Of a DNA stretch of 64,000 bases, positions 24,637-33,127 are shown in pieces. Both the position numbers and the translations under genes were made by a program. The stretch's first letter is position 1, and every line of letters begins with the position of its first letter. The notes under the pieces were generated by a model. The model saw only the letters and a list, made by a program, of their open reading frames with translations, did not search any database and was not told the origin of the DNA. Source of the DNA: Streptomyces sp. STR69 (GTDB taxonomy: Bacteria > Actinomycetota > Actinomycetes > Streptomycetales > Streptomycetaceae); contig NZ_JALJRY010000033.1 in the NCBI RefSeq assembly GCF_024519455.1, forward strand, positions 1 to 64,000. The letters are read 5' to 3'.

Positions 24637-25176
24637 ATGGCGCAGGGCGAGGTGCTCGAATTCGAGGAGTACGTCCGCACCCGACAGGACGCGCTGCTGC
24701 GCAGCGCCCGCCGGCTGGTGCCGGACCCGGTCGACGCCCAGGACCTGCTGCAGACCGCGCTGGTGCGGACGTACGGCCGCTGGGAGACCATCGAGGACAA
24801 GCGCCTCGCGGACGCCTACCTGCGCCGCGTCATGATCAACACCCGCACCGAGTGGTGGCGGGCCCGCAAGCTCGAAGAGGTCCCCACCGAGCAGCTGCCG
24901 GACGCGAGCGTCGACGACGCGACCGAACAGCACGCGGATCGGGCGCTTCTTATGGACATCATGAAAGTTCTCGCTCCGAAACAGCGCAGTGTTGTCGTCC
25001 TGCGACACTGGGAGCAGATGTCCACAGAAGAGACGGCCGCGGCCCTGGGCATGTCGGCCGGTACGGTCAAGAGCACGCTGCACCGGGCGCTCGCCCGGCT
25101 CCGGGAGGAGCTGGAAGCCCGCGATCTGGACGCACGCGCGCTGGAGCGTGAGGAGCGGGAGCGTTGCGCGGCCTGA
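24637..25176 (+). CDS. sigE: ECF sigma factor SigE
   Basis: RNA polymerase sigma factor (179 aa) directing genes for cell-envelope integrity. Region 2 (about 10-75) contains DPVDAQDLLQTALVRTYGRW and the region 4 HTH is MSTEETAAALGMSAGTVKSTLHRAL. ATG 24637 is chosen with GGAGG 9 bp upstream; an earlier in-frame start adds a basic extension. No anti-sigma gene is adjacent: in S. coelicolor control is at transcription by CseB/CseC. cseA overlaps its end. Identity rests on sequence plus the complete sigE-cseA-cseB-cseC order. Confidence 0.93.
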   Translation: MAQGEVLEFEEYVRTRQDALLRSARRLVPDPVDAQDLLQTALVRTYGRWETIEDKRLADAYLRRVMINTRTEWWRARKLEEVPTEQLPDASVDDATEQHADRALLMDIMKVLAPKQRSVVVLRHWEQMSTEETAAALGMSAGTVKSTLHRALARLREELEARDLDARALEREERERCAA

Positions 25177-25823
25177 GCGACACCCCAGGACCCAGCAGGG
25201 TCCGCGGCGGCTTCGAGGCGGCGTTCACGGCGATGGCCGTGCTCGCCGCCCTCGCCCTGTTGGTGTCCGGCTGCGCCACGGGCGGCACCGGCGCCCGTGA
25301 CGAGGGCCCGGCGCACTCCGACTCGGTGGGTGTCGCCGAGGTGCCCTCCCCCACCCCGTCCGCGACGGTCGACGACCACGTGGACGCGGTGAAACTCGTC
25401 AAGGACGACCCGAAGGTCTCGGCGGCGGTCAAGCACGAACTGAAACCGTGCGTCGCCGACGAGTACGCGGTCGACGTGTCCTACGGCGAGCTGACCGGCG
25501 GTACCGTCAACGACGTCGTCGTCAACGTGATGACCTGCGGCGACGCGGTCGGCATCGGCTCGTACGTGTACCGCGCGACGGGTGGGACGTACGAGAATGT
25601 CTTCAAGGCCGAGGAACCCCCGGTCTACGCGGAGATCGACCGCGGCGATCTGGTCGTCACCAAGCAGGTGTACGAGAAGGGCGACCCGGTGTCGAGTCCG
25701 TCAGGCGAGAACGTGATCACGTACCGCTGGACGTCGGGCCGTTTCGTCCAGGAGTACAGCACCCACAACGAGTACAGCAACGCGGTCGGAGGCGACGCCT
25801 CGCCCGCACCGAGCGGAAACTGA
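25164..25823 (+). CDS. cseA: Lipoprotein CseA, modulator of sigE expression
   Basis: A 219-aa lipoprotein starting at TTG 25164, overlapping the end of sigE by 13 bp with GGAGCGGGAG just upstream. A hydrophobic segment (MAVLAALALLVSGC) ends in lipobox LVSGC, so it is lipid-anchored outside the membrane. The mature part has no known enzymatic motif and contains three further cysteines. In S. coelicolor loss of CseA raises sigE promoter activity, so it probably dampens the CseC sensor. The rare TTG start may lower its synthesis. Confidence 0.88.
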   Translation: MRGLSDTPGPSRVRGGFEAAFTAMAVLAALALLVSGCATGGTGARDEGPAHSDSVGVAEVPSPTPSATVDDHVDAVKLVKDDPKVSAAVKHELKPCVADEYAVDVSYGELTGGTVNDVVVNVMTCGDAVGIGSYVYRATGGTYENVFKAEEPPVYAEIDRGDLVVTKQVYEKGDPVSSPSGENVITYRWTSGRFVQEYSTHNEYSNAVGGDASPAPSGN

Positions 25824-25889
25824 ACGGAACAGATCCGAGCGGGCCCGGACCGAAACCGAACGGAATCCGATCGGGGGCGAACCGATCGG

Positions 25890-25940
25890 CCCCCCCCCGA
25901 TCCGATGCTTCAGTGAACGCGGACGCCCCTTCGGGCGTCC
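25890..25940 (+). terminator. Hairpin and C9 tract between cseA and cseB
   Basis: GGACGCCC-CTTC-GGGCGTCC (25921-25940) is a perfect 8-bp stem with no T-run. It is preceded by a run of nine C (25890-25898) and by two copies of CCGATCGG. It lies in the 158-bp gap between cseA and cseB and could reduce read-through, separating sigE-cseA levels from cseB-cseC levels. Confidence 0.45.
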
Positions 25941-25981
25941 CATGCTTGAGAACGACCCACACGAGGACTGAGAGCACCGGG

Positions 25982-26686
25982 ATGGCAGACCAGACCCACG
26001 TCCTGTTCGTCGAGGACGACGACGTCATCCGTGAGGCCACCCAACTCGCCCTGGAGCGGGACGGCTTCGCGGTCACGGCGATGCCCGACGGACTGTCGGG
26101 CCTGGAGGCGTTCCGGGCGAACCGCCCCGACATCGCGCTCCTGGACGTCATGGTCCCCGGCCTGGACGGCGTGAGCCTGTGCCGCCGCATCCGGGACGAC
26201 TCGACGGTTCCGGTGATCATGCTGTCGGCACGCGCCGACTCGATCGACGTGGTGCTGGGCCTGGAGGCGGGCGCGGACGACTACGTCACGAAGCCCTTCG
26301 ACGGCGCCGTCCTGGTCGCCCGCATCCGCGCGGTCCTGCGCCGCTTCGGCCACGCGAGCGGCGGCGACCGTACGGACGCGGACACAACCCCGGTCGACGG
26401 CGGGGTGCTCACCTTCGGCGACCTGGAGATCGACACCGAGGGCATGGAAGTGCTCCGGGCCGGACAGCCGGTGGCACTGACGCCGACCGAGATGAGGCTG
26501 CTCCTGGAGTTCTCCTCGGCACCGGGCACGGTCCTGTCCCGCGACAAACTGCTGGAGCGGGTGTGGGACTACGGCTGGGGCGGTGACACCCGGGTCGTGG
26601 ACGTCCATGTGCAGCGGCTGCGCACGAAGATCGGCCAGGACCGGATCGAGACGGTCCGCGGCTTCGGCTACAAGTTGAAGGCCTGA
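25982..26686 (+). CDS. cseB: Response regulator CseB
   Basis: OmpR/PhoB-type two-component regulator (234 aa). The receiver domain (1-120) has acidic VEDDD, phospho-acceptor Asp in ALLDVM and the lysine in YVTKPFD; the winged-helix DNA-binding domain ends RTKIGQDRIETVRGFGYKL. ATG 25982 follows a weak GGG run. CseB-P activates the sigE promoter in response to envelope damage sensed by CseC; cseC follows 8 bp downstream, so the two are cotranscribed. Confidence 0.94.
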   Translation: MADQTHVLFVEDDDVIREATQLALERDGFAVTAMPDGLSGLEAFRANRPDIALLDVMVPGLDGVSLCRRIRDDSTVPVIMLSARADSIDVVLGLEAGADDYVTKPFDGAVLVARIRAVLRRFGHASGGDRTDADTTPVDGGVLTFGDLEIDTEGMEVLRAGQPVALTPTEMRLLLEFSSAPGTVLSRDKLLERVWDYGWGGDTRVVDVHVQRLRTKIGQDRIETVRGFGYKLKA

Positions 26687-26694
26687 GCAGGGGT

Positions 26695-28038
26695 ATGCGG
26701 GGGAATTCACGGCGCAGGGTCCCGTCGTTCATGGACAGAGCGGGCATCCGTACCGGCCTGAGATGGAAGCTCAGTGCGGCCATCGCACTGGTCGGCACGC
26801 TGGTCGCTATCGCGCTCAGCCTGGTCGTGCACAACGCGGCCCGGGTCTCGATGCTGGACAACGCGCGCGACCTCGCGGACGAGCGGGTCCAGATCGCCCA
26901 GCGCAACTACGAGCTGTCCGGGCGGCCCAACTTCCCCAGCATCAAGATCGACGACCCGAGCCTGCCGCCGGCGCTGCGCCAGAAGGTCGAGGAGGGCCGC
27001 AGGGCCACCTACGTCACCGACCGGCCGCACGGCATCCCGGACATCTGGGCGGCCGTACCGCTCAAGGACGGCCATGTGATGTCGCTGCACACCGGGTTCA
27101 CCGACCGCAGCACGGACATCCTCAAGGATCTCGACCAGGCCCTGGTGATCGGTTCGATCGCGGCGGTGCTGGGCGGCAGCGCGCTCGGTGTGCTGATCGG
27201 CGGCCAGCTCTCGCGCCGACTGCGCAAGGCGGCGGCTGCGGCGAACCAGGTCGCGAAGGGCGAGACGGACGTACGGGTACGGGACGCGATCGGCGGGGTC
27301 GTACGGGACGAGACCGACGACCTCGCGCGCGCGGTGGACGCGATGACAGACGCGCTGCAACAGCGACTTGAGGCCGAACGCCGGGTCACCGCGGACATCG
27401 CACACGAACTGCGCACCCCGGTGACCGGCCTGCTGACCGCGGCCGAACTCCTCCCACCGGGCCGCCCCACCGAACTCGTCCTGGACCGCGCGAAGGCGAT
27501 GCGCACTCTCGTCGAGGACGTCCTGGAGGTCGCCCGTCTCGACGGGGCCTCCGAGCGGGCCGAGCTGCAGGACATCATGCTGGGCGACTTCGTGAGCCGC
27601 CGGGTGATCGCGAAGGACCCGGACGCGGTGGTACACGTCGTCCACGAGTCGGCCGTCACCACCGACCCGCGCCGGCTGGAGCGCGTGCTGTTCAACCTGC
27701 TGGCCAACGCGGCCCGGCACGGCAAGCCGCCGATCGAGGTCTCGGTCGAGGGCCGGGTGATCCGGGTCCGCGACCACGGCCCCGGCTTCCCCGAGGAACT
27801 CCTCGCGGAGGGCCCGAGCCGCTTCCGCACCGGCAGCAAGGACCGCGCGGGCCACGGCCACGGCCTGGGTCTGACCATCGCGGCCGGCCAGGCCCGGGTC
27901 CTCGGCGCCCGGCTGACCTTCCGCAACGTCCGCCCCGCGGGCGCGCCCGACCACATCCCGGCGGAGGGCGCGGTCGCGGTGCTGTGGCTGCCGGAACACG
28001 CACCGACGAGCACGGGCAGCTATCCGGTGCTGCCGTAG
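26695..28038 (+). CDS. cseC: Sensor histidine kinase CseC
   Basis: Membrane sensor kinase (447 aa) that detects cell-wall stress (including vancomycin and lysozyme in S. coelicolor). Two membrane helices (about 27-47 and 150-175) flank an extracytoplasmic loop, then a HAMP region. The phospho-accepting His lies in DIAHELRTPVTG, the N box in LFNLLANAARHG, and G boxes in DHGPGFP and GLGLTIAAGQA. ATG 26695 is 8 bp past cseB; an ATG at 26731 is an alternative. The loop of about 100 residues is the likely sensor. Confidence 0.93.
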   Translation: MRGNSRRRVPSFMDRAGIRTGLRWKLSAAIALVGTLVAIALSLVVHNAARVSMLDNARDLADERVQIAQRNYELSGRPNFPSIKIDDPSLPPALRQKVEEGRRATYVTDRPHGIPDIWAAVPLKDGHVMSLHTGFTDRSTDILKDLDQALVIGSIAAVLGGSALGVLIGGQLSRRLRKAAAAANQVAKGETDVRVRDAIGGVVRDETDDLARAVDAMTDALQQRLEAERRVTADIAHELRTPVTGLLTAAELLPPGRPTELVLDRAKAMRTLVEDVLEVARLDGASERAELQDIMLGDFVSRRVIAKDPDAVVHVVHESAVTTDPRRLERVLFNLLANAARHGKPPIEVSVEGRVIRVRDHGPGFPEELLAEGPSRFRTGSKDRAGHGHGLGLTIAAGQARVLGARLTFRNVRPAGAPDHIPAEGAVAVLWLPEHAPTSTGSYPVLP

Positions 28039-28129
28039 ATCTTCAGGAAAAAACCTACAGGGCAAGGTCGATAGAGAGGTCTAGAGGGAGAGATCTACAG
28101 GGAAGGTGCCCACCCCCCTGAACCACCTC

Positions 28130-28987
28130 TCACGTGCTCGCCACCATCACCTCCTCCCCCCGAGACGGCCCCACCCCGTCCGTCCTCCCCCCGAAGTACC
28201 GCTCGGCGAGATCCGTGGCCGACACATGCCGCACCTCCCGGAACCCGCACTCCCGCCCCAGCGCCAGCACCTGCTCCGGCGTGAAGAAGCTCAGGAACGG
28301 CGTGCCCGCGGCACGAGCCCCCCGCACCGCGACCTCCAACTGCGCGCGCTGCTCCGGCTCCACCTCCTCGACCGGCCGCAGGAAGGTCGTGACCAGGGTG
28401 GAGCCAGGGGCAAGTCCGGCGACAAGGCGGAACATGGTGGTGATCGCGTCCAGGGTGAGATACATCGTGACGCCGGTCGCGGCCACCACGGCGGGCCGCC
28501 CGGTGTCGAGGCCGGCGGCGGCCAGTTGCCCCCACCAGTCGCCCTCGAAGTCCACCGGAACGAACCGCAGCCAGTCCGGCGCGTCGTACCCGAGCTCGGT
28601 CAGCCGCCGCCGCTTCCAGGCCTGGGTGCCGGGCCGTTCGACCTCGAACACCCTTAGTTTCGCGCCCAGTTCGGGCCGCCGCTGGGCGAAGGTGTCCAGC
28701 CCGGCGCCGAGCACGACGTACTGTTCCACGCCCTTCGCGGCCTGTTCCACGACCACGTCCTCGACGAACCGGGCCCGCGCCACGATCGACGCACGGATCC
28801 GGCGCGTGGCCTCGACGTCCATGTCGGGACGCTTCCGCCAGTCGTCCCCGGGGTCCACGAGCCGCAGCCCGACCTCGTCCTCGATGACATGCGGTGACGG
28901 ATCGACCTGGGCGTGCAGGGCCCGCCACAACGCGACCCGCACCGCCGTGTGATCCGGCTCGACCTCCGCCACCGGTCCCCCGCTCAC
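28130..28987 (-). CDS. SAM-dependent methyltransferase, leucine-carboxyl/TIGR00027 type
   Basis: A 285-aa protein of the family common in actinobacteria, with YVVLGAGLDTFAQR (SAM site), VFEVERPGTQAWKRRRL and the VVAATGVTMYLT block. GTG 28987 overlaps the glyoxalase stop by GTGA, and the glyoxalase in turn overlaps the AraC gene, so all three should be cotranscribed. The substrate is unknown; relatives methylate polyketide or small-molecule carboxyl/hydroxyl groups. Confidence 0.86.
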   Translation of the reverse strand: MSGGPVAEVEPDHTAVRVALWRALHAQVDPSPHVIEDEVGLRLVDPGDDWRKRPDMDVEATRRIRASIVARARFVEDVVVEQAAKGVEQYVVLGAGLDTFAQRRPELGAKLRVFEVERPGTQAWKRRRLTELGYDAPDWLRFVPVDFEGDWWGQLAAAGLDTGRPAVVAATGVTMYLTLDAITTMFRLVAGLAPGSTLVTTFLRPVEEVEPEQRAQLEVAVRGARAAGTPFLSFFTPEQVLALGRECGFREVRHVSATDLAERYFGGRTDGVGPSRGEEVMVAST

Positions 28988-29418
28988 CCGAAGTCCTTGG
29001 AGAAGTCGAGCTCTTCGCGGCGCTCGGTCAGCGAGTACCAGTTGCCGCTGTCGTCGCGGAAGATCGCCTCGACGCCGTACGGCCGCTCCGTCGGCTCCTG
29101 GATGAACTCGACGCCACGTGCCTTGAAGGTCGCGTAGTCACCGCGGCAGTCGTCCGTACGGAACGCACCGGCGCCCAACACCCCCTTGCCGACCAGCTTC
29201 TTCAGCGCCTCGGCGGACTCGGGGTCGAGGCCGGGACCGTCGAGGCTCATCAGCGCGAGCTCGACGCCCGGCTGGTTCTTGGCACCGACGGTGACCCACT
29301 TCATGTCCCCCATCGAGATGTCGTCCCGGACCTCGAAGTCCAGTTTCTCGGTGAAGAAGGCCTTGGTGCGCTGTTGGTCGAAGGTCCACACGGTGGTGAT
29401 GCCCAGCCCTTGGATCAT
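28984..29418 (-). CDS. VOC/glyoxalase superfamily protein
   Basis: A 144-aa protein with two beta-alpha-beta-beta-beta halves: QRTKAFFTEKLDFEVRDD near the start and EAIFRDDSGNWYSLTER near the end. The position where glyoxalases hold metal ligands is partly changed, so it may bind rather than isomerise its ligand. ATG 29418 overlaps the AraC stop by ATGA. Genomic partners are the AraC regulator and a methyltransferase. Possible detoxification or resistance role, unproven. Confidence 0.84.
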   Translation of the reverse strand: MIQGLGITTVWTFDQQRTKAFFTEKLDFEVRDDISMGDMKWVTVGAKNQPGVELALMSLDGPGLDPESAEALKKLVGKGVLGAGAFRTDDCRGDYATFKARGVEFIQEPTERPYGVEAIFRDDSGNWYSLTERREELDFSKDFG

Positions 29419-29909
29419 GGCTCCGCTCTCCTGTCGGACGAGGTAGAGATCGAGGTGGCTTCCTGTTCCTCTTCCTCACCGTAGGCAGGGCGGGCAGCGG
29501 CACGCTTCTTCAAAGTTGCGGAGGGGAAACCGCCGGCCCAGAGCATCGCGTAGCACCCGGGGATGAGGGCAGCCCCGCGGCCCACGTGTTCGGTCCGGTA
29601 CTCGCTCGGGGTCAGCCCGGTCCGTGCCTTGAACCGGGCCGAGAAGGTACCGAGGCTGCTGAAGCCGACGAGATGACAGATCTCCGTGACCGAGAGATCG
29701 GCGCTGCGGAGCATCTCCTCGGCCCGCTCGATTCGGCGATGGGTCAGATACTGGCCCGGCGTCTCGCCGTAGGCCTCCTTGAAGGCGCGGATGAAGTGGT
29801 ACCGCGAATATCCGGCATGCGCGGCCACCGCGCCCAGATCGAGCTCCGGCTCGGCCCAGTCGCGGTCCATGGCGTCCTTGGCAAGACGCAACTGCCGCAT
29901 TTTGTCCAT
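29415..29909 (-). CDS. AraC family regulator, stand-alone HTH type
   Basis: A 164-aa protein consisting of little more than the two-HTH AraC DNA-binding domain (residues 10-110; LGAVAAHAGYSRYHFIRAF and VTEICHLVGFSSLGTFSARF) with a charged C-terminal tail. ATG 29909 is the first start in frame with the domain. First gene of an AraC-glyoxalase-methyltransferase operon joined by 4-bp overlaps; it lacks a sensing domain, so it may follow MarA/SoxS logic or take its signal through the glyoxalase-like partner. Confidence 0.85.
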   Translation of the reverse strand: MDKMRQLRLAKDAMDRDWAEPELDLGAVAAHAGYSRYHFIRAFKEAYGETPGQYLTHRRIERAEEMLRSADLSVTEICHLVGFSSLGTFSARFKARTGLTPSEYRTEHVGRGAALIPGCYAMLWAGGFPSATLKKRAAARPAYGEEEEQEATSISTSSDRRAEP

Positions 29910-30128
29910 GCCCCCGATGGTGACACGCCCCACTGACAACGACCCCGCCGATACTTCTGGACACCGGCAGCCACCCACCGACTCGTCCGGTACTTCCGGA
30001 CACCGGCCGCCATCAATCAGCCCGTCCGGCGTTTGAGGACGAGGCCGTCCAGGCCGAAGCGGGGGTCTGGGGGCGGCAGCCCCCAGGGACGGGACGGGTA
30101 GGGGCGGCGGGGGCGAGAACCCACAAAG
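29910..30128. repeat. Streptomyces intergenic repeat and a short direct repeat
   Basis: Positions 30018-30118 match, from memory, a widely dispersed Streptomyces intergenic sequence beginning near CAGCCCGTCCGGCGTTTGAG and containing the hairpin CTGGGGGC-GGCA-GCCCCCAG (30067-30086). Before it, two 23-bp direct repeats with three differences (29951-29973 and 29990-30012, core ACTTC-GGACACCGGC) precede the AraC gene. No coding sequence is visible. Confidence 0.6.
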
Positions 30129-30164
30129 AAGGCCCCCCGGGGCGGACACCGACCGGGGGACCTT
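30129..30164 (-). terminator. Terminator downstream of the MFS gene
   Basis: AAGGCCCCCCGG (30129-30140) pairs with CCGGGGGACCTT (30153-30164), 11 of 12 Watson-Crick plus a G-U on the minus-strand RNA. It lies 45 bp past the MFS stop codon. Confidence 0.65.
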
Positions 30165-30209
30165 CAGTTCATGACCAGCGGATCATGACCAGCGGAAATG
30201 ACCAGCGGA

Positions 30210-31802
30210 TCAGACGGCCTCGACGACCGACACCGGCGCCGCAGCCTCCGTACCCTCACCAGGCTTAGGCGCAGCCGACCCCGCCCCCTTCAGCGGAACC
30301 TCCTTCACGAACACCGCCGCCACCAGCGCCAGCACCGTCACCACGGCCCCCAGCAGGAACGCCGAGTGGACACCGGCCGACACCGCGTGCTGATACGCCT
30401 CACGCGCCACCGCCGGCAGCTTCGCCAGGCTCTTCGCGTCCAGCTGCGCGGACTGCTCGGTCACCTTGGCCCCCAGCGCCCCGGCCTTCTGGCTCATGAC
30501 GTCCTGGACCCGGTTGTTGAACAGCGCGCCCATGATGGCGACACCGAACGAGGAACCGAGCGTCCGGGACAGCGTGCTCGTGGAGGACGCGACGCCCATG
30601 TCCTTCATCTCGACGCTGTTCTGCGCGACCAGCATGGTGATCTGCATCAGGCAGCCCATGCCGAGACCGACGACGGCCATGTACACACCGGACATGAACC
30701 GGGTCGTGTCGACGTCCATCGTGGAGAGCAGGTACAGACCGACACCCATCAGAACGCTGCCGGCGACCGGAAACACCTTGTAGCGGCCGGTGTTGGTGGT
30801 CACCCGCCCCGCGACCATGGAGGTCACGAGCATCGCGCCGAGCATCGGCAGGAGCAGCAGACCGGAGTTGGTCGCGGACGCGCCCTGCACGGACTGCTGG
30901 TAGAGCGGCAGGAACAGGGTCGCGCCGAACATCACGAAGCCGGTGATGAAGCCGATGACCGCCATCAGGCTGAAGTTGCGGCTGCGGAAGATGTGCAGCG
31001 GCACGACCGGCTCGGTGGCCTTGGTCTGCCAGAACACGAACCCGACGAGCGCGGCCACACCGAGCGCGATCAGCTCCATGATCCGCACGGAGCTCCAGGC
31101 GTACTGCGAACCGCCCCACGTGGTCACGAGCACGATGGAGGTGATGCCGACGGTGAGCAGTCCGGCGCCCAGGTAGTCGATCCGCGCCTGCGAGCGCTTC
31201 TTCGGCAGGTGCAGTACGGCGCTGATCGCGGCGAGCGCGATCACACCGAGGGGGAGGTTGATGTAGAAGGACCAGCGCCAGCCCCAGTTGTCGGTGATGG
31301 TGCCGCCGACCAGCGGTCCGCCGATCATCGCGAGCGCCATGACGCCGACCATCATGCCCTGGTACTTGCCCCGCTCACGCGGCGGGATGAGGTCGCCGAT
31401 GATGGCCATGACGCCGACCATCAGACCGCCGGCGCCGAGGCCCTGGATGGCGCGGAAGCCGATGAGCTGGCCCATGTTCTGTGCCATGCCGCTGAGCGCG
31501 GAGCCGGCCAGGAAGATCACGATCGACGTCATGAAGGCGCCCTTGCGCCCGTACATGTCACCGAGCTTGCCCCACAGGGGAGTCGAGCTGGCGGTGGCGA
31601 GCGTGTACGCGGTCACGACCCACGACAGATGCTCGAGCCCGCCCAGCTCACCGACGATCGTCGGCATGGCCGTACCCACGATCATGTTGTCGAGCATCGC
31701 GAGCATCATGGTGATCATCAGGGCGAGCAGGACGACCCGCACACTCCTGGGCTGTTTCTCGGTCTCTCCCGACCCCTTGTCGACCGTCTGTGTGTCCGCC
31801 AT
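30210..31802 (-). CDS. DHA2 family multidrug efflux transporter
   Basis: Major facilitator protein (530 aa) of the 14-TM EmrB/QacA type, proton-driven drug export. Family signatures are LDNMIVGTAMPTIVGEL in TM1, the WVVTAYTL block, GRKG in loop 2-3 and RAIQGLGAGGLM in TM4-5. A Pro/Ala-rich cytoplasmic C-terminus ends the protein. ATG 31802 is chosen with GGGGAG upstream; a GTG three codons earlier is possible. It is divergent to a TetR regulator across a 23-bp inverted repeat, so it is presumably repressed by that TetR and induced by its substrate. Confidence 0.92.
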   Translation of the reverse strand: MADTQTVDKGSGETEKQPRSVRVVLLALMITMMLAMLDNMIVGTAMPTIVGELGGLEHLSWVVTAYTLATASSTPLWGKLGDMYGRKGAFMTSIVIFLAGSALSGMAQNMGQLIGFRAIQGLGAGGLMVGVMAIIGDLIPPRERGKYQGMMVGVMALAMIGGPLVGGTITDNWGWRWSFYINLPLGVIALAAISAVLHLPKKRSQARIDYLGAGLLTVGITSIVLVTTWGGSQYAWSSVRIMELIALGVAALVGFVFWQTKATEPVVPLHIFRSRNFSLMAVIGFITGFVMFGATLFLPLYQQSVQGASATNSGLLLLPMLGAMLVTSMVAGRVTTNTGRYKVFPVAGSVLMGVGLYLLSTMDVDTTRFMSGVYMAVVGLGMGCLMQITMLVAQNSVEMKDMGVASSTSTLSRTLGSSFGVAIMGALFNNRVQDVMSQKAGALGAKVTEQSAQLDAKSLAKLPAVAREAYQHAVSAGVHSAFLLGAVVTVLALVAAVFVKEVPLKGAGSAAPKPGEGTEAAAPVSVVEAV

Positions 31803-31849
31803 CGTTCCCACTCCCCTAGCTACCGCTGGATACCGCTACCGTCCGGCTA

Positions 31850-31920
31850 CTTACTTGCCGCCCGGCTAGTTGACTACACTCAGGGAAAGTAGACCCGCAA
31901 CTAGCCGGGCGTCAAGTAAG
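31850..31920. promoter_or_regulatory. Shared operator of the divergent TetR and MFS genes
   Basis: Arms at 31850-31872 and 31898-31920 are 23 bp long and complementary except at one position (core CTTACTTG, then CCCGGCTAGTTG). The 25-bp centre contains candidate -10 elements: TACACT (plus, behind TTACTT) and TAGTCA (minus, behind TTGCGG). Each arm itself holds CTAG, typical of TetR half-sites. Both divergent promoters overlap the repeat, so one bound regulator could control both genes. Confidence 0.7.
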
Positions 31921-31931
31921 TTTGCTGGGGC

Positions 31932-32549
31932 ATGAGACGAATGGGCGGCACCATGGACGGCACCAAGCGGCAGCGTCGGGGAGACACCCGCCAGCGCATC
32001 CAGGACGTGGCGCTCGAACTCTTCGCCGAGCAGGGCTACGAGAAGACCTCGCTGCGCGAGATCGCCGAGCACCTGGACGTCACGAAGGCCGCGCTCTACT
32101 ACCACTTCAAGACCAAGGAAGAGATCCTGGTCAGCATCTTCGAGGACCTCACGAAGCCGATCGAGGACCTGATCGAGTGGGGCCGCGACCAGCCGCACAC
32201 CCTGGAGACCAAGCAGGAGATCGTACGGCGCTACGCCGACGCGCTCGACGGCGCGACCCCGCTGTTCCGCTTCATGCAGGAGAACCAGGCACAGGTACGG
32301 GACCTGCGCATCGGCGAGCGCTTCAAGGACCGCATGCGCGGCCTGCGGGAGATCGTGATCGACCCCGAGTCGCGACTGGTCGACCAGGTCCGCTCGCTCA
32401 GCGCCATCTTCACGCTGCACGCCGGCATGTTCGCCGTACAGGACCTCGAAGGCGACCCCGAGGACAAGCGCAAGGCCGTCCTGGAGGTCGCCACCGACAT
32501 GATCACCCAGGCCCACGCGGGCACGAAACCCGCGCGGAACGAGTCCTAG
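31932..32549 (+). CDS. TetR family regulator of the divergent efflux pump
   Basis: A 205-aa repressor with N-terminal HTH (ALELFAEQGYEKTSLREIAEHLDVTKAALYYHFKTKEE split across residues 20-60) and a helical ligand domain. Three in-frame ATGs (31932, 31941, 31953) are possible; the first is given. The divergent arrangement with the DHA2 pump and shared inverted repeat argues for a local drug-responsive repressor. Its stop codon overlaps the stop of the convergent M23 gene within one CTAG. Confidence 0.88.
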   Translation: MRRMGGTMDGTKRQRRGDTRQRIQDVALELFAEQGYEKTSLREIAEHLDVTKAALYYHFKTKEEILVSIFEDLTKPIEDLIEWGRDQPHTLETKQEIVRRYADALDGATPLFRFMQENQAQVRDLRIGERFKDRMRGLREIVIDPESRLVDQVRSLSAIFTLHAGMFAVQDLEGDPEDKRKAVLEVATDMITQAHAGTKPARNES

Positions 32550-33127
32550 ACGGTCACACCCTTGCCCCGCAGGAACGCGACCGGGTCTATGGCAGAGCCG
32601 TAGTTGGCGGTCGTGCGGATCTCGAAGTGCAGGTGGGGGCCGGTGGAGTTGCCGGTGTTGCCGGACAGCGCGATGTGCTGGCCGGTGCTGACGACCTGGC
32701 CGACCTTCACGTCGATGCGCGAGAGGTGGGCGTACTGCGAGTACGTGCCGTTGCCGTGCTTGATGACGATGGCGTTGCCGTACGCGGCCCCGTCACCGGC
32801 GCCGTTGCCGCCGGCCTTGACGACCGTGCCGCCGTGCGCGGCGACGACGTTGGTGCCGCTGGCCACGGCGAAGTCCTGACCGCTGTGGGTGGACTGCCAC
32901 AGGCCGCCGGCCTGGGCGAAGCTCGCGGACAGCGTGTACTTCTTCACCGGGTCGACCCAGGAGGCGGCGGTCTTCGCGCTGACCGTCTTCGGCGCCACGC
33001 TCGCGGTGGCGGCGCTCGCGACCCCGGTGCCCAGAACGGCGGTGGCTCCCAGTCCGACGGCCAGGACGGCCACCCGGGTGCGGAGCGGAGTCGTACGGGA
33101 AGAGCGGGAAGCGGAGCGCTGGAACAT
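32546..33127 (-). CDS. Secreted M23 (LytM-type) peptidoglycan endopeptidase
   Basis: A 193-aa exported zinc metallopeptidase acting on cell-wall crosslinks. A signal peptide (basic start, hydrophobic AVLAVGLGATAVLG, cleavage near ASA-AT around residue 42) precedes the M23 domain with the metal-binding blocks HSGQDF and HLHFE. No LysM or other wall-binding domain is present. ATG 33127 follows GTGAGG. It may belong to the cell-wall functions surrounding the sigE system, although I do not see a convincing sigma-E promoter. Confidence 0.9.
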   Translation of the reverse strand: MFQRSASRSSRTTPLRTRVAVLAVGLGATAVLGTGVASAATASVAPKTVSAKTAASWVDPVKKYTLSASFAQAGGLWQSTHSGQDFAVASGTNVVAAHGGTVVKAGGNGAGDGAAYGNAIVIKHGNGTYSQYAHLSRIDVKVGQVVSTGQHIALSGNTGNSTGPHLHFEIRTTANYGSAIDPVAFLRGKGVTV

